In this document: positions 6,773 to 11,321 of the stretch, one piece after another | Numbering within the stretch: position 1 is the first letter of the stretch | Layout of the letters: each line of letters begins with the position of its first letter | Source of the DNA: Candidatus Eiseniibacteriota bacterium | Lineage (GTDB): Bacteria; Eisenbacteria; RBG-16-71-46 | NCBI GenBank assembly: GCA_903921835.1 | Contig: CAIXRL010000612.1 | Span: 1 to 11,321 of the forward strand | DNA: 11,321 bases | Reading direction: 5' to 3' | The notes under the pieces: model-generated | The model's database searches: none | Told to the model about the DNA's origin: nothing | The model's input: the letters and a program-made list of their open reading frames with translations, nothing else | Made by a program: the position numbers and the translations under genes

Positions 6773-6800
6773 GGTATCGGAAGGTCCGGAGAAAGGTTTA
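6773..6800 (-). promoter_or_regulatory. Sigma-28 (FliA)-like promoter for the TPR gene
   Basis: Read on the - strand: TAAA at 6800-6797, then 16 nt, then CCGATACC from 6780. The sigma-28 consensus is TAAA-N15-GCCGATAA, so the -35 core is 4/4, the spacing is exact, and the -10 box matches at 6 of 8 positions (T for the first G, C for the last A). It points at the TPR gene. Transcription would begin near 6767, leaving a leader of about 130 nt before the ATG. Family knowledge: FliA controls late flagellar genes, chemotaxis genes and flagellar export substrates. Confidence 0.6.
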
Positions 6801-6863
6801 GCCCATCCCGCTCCGTGGCCGGGATTCGTGGGGCCAGCGCGGGCGGAGCCCCGGCGGCACGCG

Positions 6864-6889
6864 GCGGGGCATATCACCCATCGCCCCGC
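6864..6889 (-). terminator. Possible terminator hairpin after the ABC ATPase gene
   Basis: GCGGGGC (6864-6870) pairs with GCCCCGC (6883-6889) around a 12-nt loop. It begins 13 nt past the stop of the ATPase gene in its direction of transcription. There is no U-run. It would separate the ABC transcription unit from the TPR gene, which has its own promoter. Confidence 0.4.
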
Positions 6890-6902
6890 GGCCCACTCCC
6901 GG

Positions 6903-8213
6903 TCACTCCGGCGGGGTCAGCAGCTCGTGCACCTCGTCGTACTCGAACAGGTCGCCGAACCGGCCCCACTCGATGATCGTGGCGAACGTGCGCTCCAGGT
7001 TCTCGTCGGGCAGCGAGAGCGCCAGCGTCTCCATCACGAAGCCGCTGTCGACACCCTCCCTGCCCTGGCGCTGGATCACCCCCGAAAGCTCGGAAAACAG
7101 CCGCAGCTTGAGCAGGCGCTCGCGCCAGATCGCCTTGCGCGTCTCGGGCGTTCCGGCCTTGAGGAACCGGTGGCCCTCGGGCTCGAGCAGCACCATGCGC
7201 TTGGGCGTATCGACAAAATCGAGCATCTCCGCGGCCTTGACGACCGTGATGACGCGGCCGAACTCCTTCCGCGTGTCCGAGACGATCCGGAACAGCTCGT
7301 CCGAGCCCCCGCGTGCGTCCAGGTACTCGAGCAGACCGACGATCTCACCCGGAGGCGCATCGGGCACGGGCTCGATCACGTCCAACCCGGTGGATACCGT
7401 GGGCGCCGCGACGTCGGGCATTTCGCTGCCGGTGATGATGTCGTGCAGCTGGTCGACCAGGCGGAGGATTTCCGGCGAACGGTAGTCGCGGGGCCGGGGC
7501 AGCTTGTTCTCGACGATCGTGCGCACGACGCCGGGGTTGGCGCCCAGCACCACGATCCGGTCCGCCATGTACGCCACTTCCTTGATGTCGTGGCTGACCA
7601 TGAGAATGGACGAGAGGTGATGGTCCTTCGCCGACCAGATGTCGATCACCTCGGCGCGCAGGGACTCCGCGGTCAGCGCGTCCACCTGGCTGAACGGCTC
7701 GTCCATGAACAGCAGCTCCGGGTCCACGGACAGCGCGCGCGCCATGCCGACGCGCTGCTTCATGCCGCCCGACAGCTCGCGCGGGTACGCGTCCTCGAAG
7801 CCGCCCAGGCCCACGCGCCGCACCGCGTGATCGACGCGCGCCGGGATGTCGTCCCCCGGGATGCCGCGCGCTGCGAGCACCGTGGCGACGTTCTCCGCGA
7901 CCGTCATCCACGGGTAGAGCGCGAAGCTCTGGAAGACGATCGCGACGCCGGGGTTGAGCCCGGGCATCGGCTCGTCGTGGTAGAGCACCTGGCCGCCCGT
8001 CGGTGCGATGAGCCCGGCGAGCACGCGCATCAGAGTCGACTTGCCGCAACCCGACGGCCCCAGGAGCGCCACGACCTCGTTGGGACGGATCGTGAGGTCG
8101 ATGTCCTCGAGCACCGGCAACATCTGGCCGTTGGGCAGGCGGAACTCGTGCGAGACCTTGCGGGCTTCGCACAGCGTGTCGGTCTCGGCCTGGACGGCCA
8201 TGGGCTCGGTCAT
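6903..8213 (-). CDS. ABC transporter ATPase, NitT/TauT type, with C-terminal AAA-associated domain
   Basis: 436 residues. All ABC ATPase motifs are intact: Walker A GPSGCGKST (52-60), Q-loop Gln95, signature LSGGMKQ (147-153), Walker B LLFMDE (167-172) and H-loop His208. FALYPWMTVAENV after the Q-loop is typical of the nitrate/sulfonate/taurine group. After a linker with Pro-rich stretches, residues about 288-432 form an extra domain (EIVGLLEYLDARGG, SDTRKEFGRVITVVKAAEM, TFATIIEWGRFGDLFEYD) matching the AAA-associated C-terminal domain found on some NitT/TauT-type ATPases. That domain may sense ligand or control ATP hydrolysis. The start ATG has GGGAGA 7 nt upstream. It lies 16 bp after the permease gene, so they form one operon and one complex at the inner membrane. 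The substrate cannot be read from the sequence. Confidence 0.93.
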   Translation of the reverse strand: MTEPMAVQAETDTLCEARKVSHEFRLPNGQMLPVLEDIDLTIRPNEVVALLGPSGCGKSTLMRVLAGLIAPTGGQVLYHDEPMPGLNPGVAIVFQSFALYPWMTVAENVATVLAARGIPGDDIPARVDHAVRRVGLGGFEDAYPRELSGGMKQRVGMARALSVDPELLFMDEPFSQVDALTAESLRAEVIDIWSAKDHHLSSILMVSHDIKEVAYMADRIVVLGANPGVVRTIVENKLPRPRDYRSPEILRLVDQLHDIITGSEMPDVAAPTVSTGLDVIEPVPDAPPGEIVGLLEYLDARGGSDELFRIVSDTRKEFGRVITVVKAAEMLDFVDTPKRMVLLEPEGHRFLKAGTPETRKAIWRERLLKLRLFSELSGVIQRQGREGVDSGFVMETLALSLPDENLERTFATIIEWGRFGDLFEYDEVHELLTPPE

Positions 8214-8229
8214 GAGCGGTTCTCCCGGT

Positions 8230-9981
8230 TCAGCGGTTCAGCGAGTAGCGTTCCTCGGCGAGACGATAGCCCCGCTGCCAGACATTGCGATTGAAGATCA
8301 TCACGAGCGCCGACATGGCCAGCACGCCGGCGGCGAGCCCCGCGAAATCGCCCGATTCGGCCGCGCGGCTGATCGCCGAGCCGACGCCGGGCGTCGACAC
8401 GACGCGTCCCTTGAAGGTCACGTACTCGGACACGATGCTCGCGTTCCACGCCCCGCCAGCCGCGGTCACCCAGCCCGTCACGAGGTAGGAGAACACGGCG
8501 GGGATGTAGAGCGTCCGCAGGCGCTGAGTGAGGCTCAGCCGGTAGCTGCGCGCGGCCTCCTTGAGGTCCGCGGGGATCGCCATCGCGCCGGCGATCACGT
8601 TGAACAGGATGTACCACTGCGTGCCGAGCAGCATGAGCAGGATGCTCCCCACCCCGAGCGGCACGTGCGCGAGGTCGAGCAGCGCGATCACGATCGGGAA
8701 GAGCATCGGGGCCGGGAACGACGCCGCCACCTGGATGACCGGCTGGAAGATGCGAGAGAGCCTGGGCGAGAGCCCGATCGCGAGTCCCGCGGGCAGCGCC
8801 CAGAGCGTGCCGATGGCGGTCGACGCGAGGACGCGCGAGAGGGTGAGCAGCGCCGATCCCACGATGACGCCCCAGCGGCCGAGCGACACCGTGCGCAGCA
8901 GGAACACGAGCTTGAAACCGCCGAAGCCGAGCAGCGCGACCACGAGCACGAACGGAACCAGGGACAGGCGCGAGGGCCTGCCGACGGGGCCCGCGGACCG
9001 GGCGACCGTCACCCGGGGCGCGCGCGGCCTGGACGAGCGCTGCCCGAGGCTCCGCAGCCCGTGCAGCGCCGCGCCGGCGGACTCCACCAAACGCGAGCGC
9101 TTGAGCCAGCTGAGGAACCACGAGTCCATCGCCTCCGTGGCGCCGCCCTCCTCGACGCGGAACTTCTGCGCCCAGACCACGACGGGCCGCCAGAGCAGCT
9201 GGTCGAGCGCGACGATCATCAACGTCATCGCGATGATGGCCCACACCATCGCCCGTACGTCGCCGCGCGCCACGGCCACGCTCATGTACGAACCGATGCC
9301 GGGCAGGCGATAGTCGTGGGAGCCGAGGACGAACGCCTCGTTGATCATCAGGAAGAACCAGCCGCCCGCCATGCTCATCATGCTGTTCCAGACCAGCCCC
9401 AGCGTCGCGAACGGCAGCTCGATCCAGCGCAGGCGCTGCCACCAGTCGTACCGGTAGACCGTCCCCGCCTCCGAGAGGTCCCCGGGGACCGCGCGCAGCG
9501 AGTGGTAGAAGCTGAAGGTCATGTTCCAGACCTGGCCCGTGAACATCATCAGCACGGCGGCCATCTCGAGGCCGATGTTGCTGGTCGGGAAGAGATGCAC
9601 CAGCGCCAGCACCAGGCCCGGCATGAAGCCGAGAATCGGAATGCTCTGCAGCACGTCGAGCAGCGGGATCAGCACGCGCTCGGCGACCTGGTCCTTGGCC
9701 GCCCAGTACCCGTACACCAGCGTGAATCCCAGCGAGAATGCGTAGGCGATGAGCCCGCGCGACAGCGAGAACATCACGTACCGCGGCAGCGCCAGCGGCG
9801 AGAGGTCAATCGCGACCTCGTGACGTTGCGGCCCCACCCACTCTCCCGCCACGCGATGGATGCCGACCACCACGCCCACGAGCCCCGCCAGGATGAGCAG
9901 GTCCACCCAGCGCAGCTGGCGGGAGCGATGGAGGAAGGCATTCGCCTCGCCCCATGCGCGTCGCAGGAGATGGTCGATCAT
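8230..9981 (-). CDS. ABC transporter permease, two membrane domains fused in one chain
   Basis: 583 residues, about twice the length of a normal NitT/TauT permease. Each half carries one EAA coupling motif of the same 20-residue spacing: residues 171-190 (starting EAGTVYRYD, ending ELP) and 475-494 (starting EAARSYRLS, ending YIP). Each also carries a matching block about 34 residues further on (GGWFFLMINEAF at 206-217; GGAWNASIVSEY at 509-520). Hydrophobic segments fill about 25-270 and 340-565, joined by a basic, Ser/Arg/Pro-rich cytoplasmic linker about 285-340. One chain would supply the whole membrane channel, used with two copies of the ATPase encoded next. No substrate-binding protein is nearby. 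The start ATG at 9981 has no clear Shine-Dalgarno, so it is somewhat uncertain. Import is expected from the family. Confidence 0.92.
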   Translation of the reverse strand: MIDHLLRRAWGEANAFLHRSRQLRWVDLLILAGLVGVVVGIHRVAGEWVGPQRHEVAIDLSPLALPRYVMFSLSRGLIAYAFSLGFTLVYGYWAAKDQVAERVLIPLLDVLQSIPILGFMPGLVLALVHLFPTSNIGLEMAAVLMMFTGQVWNMTFSFYHSLRAVPGDLSEAGTVYRYDWWQRLRWIELPFATLGLVWNSMMSMAGGWFFLMINEAFVLGSHDYRLPGIGSYMSVAVARGDVRAMVWAIIAMTLMIVALDQLLWRPVVVWAQKFRVEEGGATEAMDSWFLSWLKRSRLVESAGAALHGLRSLGQRSSRPRAPRVTVARSAGPVGRPSRLSLVPFVLVVALLGFGGFKLVFLLRTVSLGRWGVIVGSALLTLSRVLASTAIGTLWALPAGLAIGLSPRLSRIFQPVIQVAASFPAPMLFPIVIALLDLAHVPLGVGSILLMLLGTQWYILFNVIAGAMAIPADLKEAARSYRLSLTQRLRTLYIPAVFSYLVTGWVTAAGGAWNASIVSEYVTFKGRVVSTPGVGSAISRAAESGDFAGLAAGVLAMSALVMIFNRNVWQRGYRLAEERYSLNR

Positions 9982-10043
9982 GCCGGCAGGTTGCTTGGAG
10001 ATGGGTTTTCGCGCAAGGCGGAATCGAGCCCGTCGACCCCGGC

Positions 10044-10061
10044 CCGGGAATACACTCCCGG
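10044..10061 (-). terminator. Possible weak hairpin in the MATE-permease gap
   Basis: CCGGGA (10044-10049) and TCCCGG (10056-10061) can pair around a 6-nt loop, immediately beyond the stop of the MATE gene. There is no U-run and the stem is only 6 bp. The 81-bp gap shows no convincing promoter for the ABC genes, so MATE and ABC may be cotranscribed. Confidence 0.25.
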
Positions 10062-10062
10062 C

Positions 10063-11321
10063 CTACTCGTCGAGCGAGGGGACGTGGTCGCCCTCGATGC
10101 GAATCCGGGTGAGGTCGCCGCGCAGGCGCTGGCGCACTCTCGCCAGCACCACCAGCGCGACGACCACGAGCCCGGCCACGAATCCCCACCACAGGCCCAC
10201 GGGCCCCATGTGCAGCCCGCGCCCGAGCCACAGCGACAGCGGCAGGGCCACCAGCCAGTAGCCCACGAGGTTCACCACCATGGGCGTGCGCGTGTCGCCG
10301 GAGCCGCGCAGGATGCCGATGGACACCACCTGCGTGCCGTCGAACACCTGGAACAGCCCCGCCAGCGGGAGCAGCCGCGCCGCGAGCGCGAGCGTGTCGG
10401 CGTCGTTGGTGTAGGCACCCGCGAAGAGTCGCGGCACGAACAAGAACGCCACCGCCGCGCACGCCATGAACCCGACGCCGCACGTGAGCGCCGACACGGC
10501 GACACGGCGCGCGTCCGCGGGCCGGCCCGCGCCGATCGCCCGGCCCACCAGCACCGAGCCCGCCGTGCCCACGCCGAGCGGCACCATGTAGCTCAGCGAG
10601 GCCAGGTTGAGCGCGATCTGGTGGGCCGAAAGGACCACCGGTCCCATGTTGCCCATGACCAGGCCCACGACCGCGAACACGCCGAACTCGAGCTGGATCT
10701 GCACGCCCACCGGCGCGCCCAGGCGCAGCACGTGCCACAGGGGCGTCCACGCGAGCGAGCGGGCCCGCCAGCGGAACAGCGGCCCCAGCTCCGGCCACGC
10801 CAGCGCGAGCAGGAGCAGCGCCATGAACCAGCGCGAAACCAGCGTGCCCACGCCGGAGCCGACGGGTCCCATGCGGGGACGGCCGGCCCTGCCGAAGACG
10901 AGCGCGATGCTCAGCAGGACGTTGAGGACGTTGGCGGCGACGATCGAGATCAACACCGGTCGCGTGATGCTGCGCGCCTGCAGGGTGGTGCGCAGCAGGC
11001 TGAAGAGCAGGAACGCGTACATGCTGGGCGCCATGACGCGCAGGTAGGGCGCCGCCACGGCGACGATGTCCGCCGGCTGGCCCAGGGCCGCCAGCACCGC
11101 GCGTGACGGGAGCATGGCGATGAGGACCAGCGTGCCCATTCCCGCCACGATGACGAGCCCGCGCTGGAACGCGCGCGCAACCGCCTCGTCGTCGTGCGCG
11201 CCCACCGCCTGCGCGATGAGCGGCTCGAGCCCGAGCACCAGGCCGAGGCCGAGGCCTCCGAGCGAGAACGCGTACAACCCGCCGATCGCCACGCCCGCCA
11301 GCGCCGCCGGCGAGTAGTGCC
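10063..11321 (-). CDS. MATE-family multidrug/cation-coupled exporter, 5'-truncated
   Basis: The frame continues through the right edge. The residues before the GTG at 11292 read HYSPAALAG, which fits the conserved first-helix region of MATE proteins, so the true start lies outside and probably only a few tens of residues are missing. About 418 residues are visible, close to the family's usual 450. They are almost entirely hydrophobic helices, with typical MATE features: GLEPLIAQAVGAHD early, MGPVGSGVGTLVSRW in the middle, then LSAHQIALNLASLSYMVPLGVG, VGRAIGAG and, in the second half, LFQVFDGTQVVSIGILRGSGDTR. MATE proteins export drugs or metabolites in exchange for Na+ or H+. The protein ends in a short polar tail. 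No regulator is visible. The NorM-like assignment is firm at family level; the substrate is unknown. Confidence 0.93.
   Translation of the reverse strand, partial: HYSPAALAGVAIGGLYAFSLGGLGLGLVLGLEPLIAQAVGAHDDEAVARAFQRGLVIVAGMGTLVLIAMLPSRAVLAALGQPADIVAVAAPYLRVMAPSMYAFLLFSLLRTTLQARSITRPVLISIVAANVLNVLLSIALVFGRAGRPRMGPVGSGVGTLVSRWFMALLLLALAWPELGPLFRWRARSLAWTPLWHVLRLGAPVGVQIQLEFGVFAVVGLVMGNMGPVVLSAHQIALNLASLSYMVPLGVGTAGSVLVGRAIGAGRPADARRVAVSALTCGVGFMACAAVAFLFVPRLFAGAYTNDADTLALAARLLPLAGLFQVFDGTQVVSIGILRGSGDTRTPMVVNLVGYWLVALPLSLWLGRGLHMGPVGLWWGFVAGLVVVALVVLARVRQRLRGDLTRIRIEGDHVPSLDE

Noticed and set aside
5409..8294. Open frame of about 960 codons on the + strand
   Set aside because: Antisense to the TPR and ATPase genes, Arg/His/Val-rich, no recognisable domain or ribosome binding site; a shadow of the real genes.
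8008..11106. Open frame of about 1030 codons on the + strand
   Set aside because: It lies antisense to the ABC and MATE genes, and its product is a low-complexity run of Arg, His, Glu, Ala and Pro, as expected from the opposite strand of GC-rich coding DNA.
1..11321. tRNA, rRNA, CRISPR array, insertion sequence or phage genes
   Set aside because: No repeat-spacer pattern, terminal inverted repeats with transposase, or structural RNA sequence was recognised; gaps between genes are all short except 6639-6902, whose promoter, leader repeat and hairpin are listed.

Overview
The window is very GC-rich, about 70% by eye, and carries seven protein-coding genes. Three read rightward on the + strand, two of them extracellular-type proteins and one a SurA/PpiC-like protein. 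Four read leftward on the - strand: a MATE transporter, a two-gene ABC transporter and a TPR protein. The two groups converge on a perfect 13-bp hairpin at 5347-5378. No RNA gene, mobile element, CRISPR array or origin was found. Secreted proteins with cohesin-like, Ig-like, dockerin-like and FlgD-type C-terminal domains in such GC-rich DNA fit Candidatus Eisenbacteria or a related FCB-group lineage. That placement is an inference from style; there is no marker gene.

Left part (1-3579): a large secreted protein, cut off by the left edge, is followed after 8 bp by a small secreted protein. The large one has two copies of a Cys-containing cohesin-like domain flanking two putative-Ig repeats, then an FN3-like module, a dockerin-like calcium module, a further cohesin-like domain and a FlgD-type C-terminal Ig domain. 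The small one has a signal peptide, one Cys-rich cohesin-like domain and the same type of C-terminal domain. They look like an operon encoding surface or secreted proteins that could bind each other or themselves.

Middle (3580-5399): a SurA/PpiC-like periplasmic protein whose parvulin domain lacks both characteristic histidines, so it is probably a chaperone rather than an active isomerase. The hairpin between the converging genes follows it.

Right part (5400-11321, - strand): in transcription order, a MATE-family exporter (start beyond the right edge), a fused two-domain ABC permease, and its NitT/TauT-type ATPase with a C-terminal AAA-associated domain. No substrate-binding protein is present. 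After a 264-bp gap comes a 412-residue six-TPR protein with no Sec signal.

The most interesting observation is in that gap. It holds a close match to a sigma-28 (FliA) flagellar promoter, TAAA-N16-CCGATA, upstream of the TPR gene and pointing at it. Together with an uncharged, Ser/Thr/Ala-rich N-terminus, this suggests an undescribed flagellar-regulon protein, possibly a flagellar type III export substrate.
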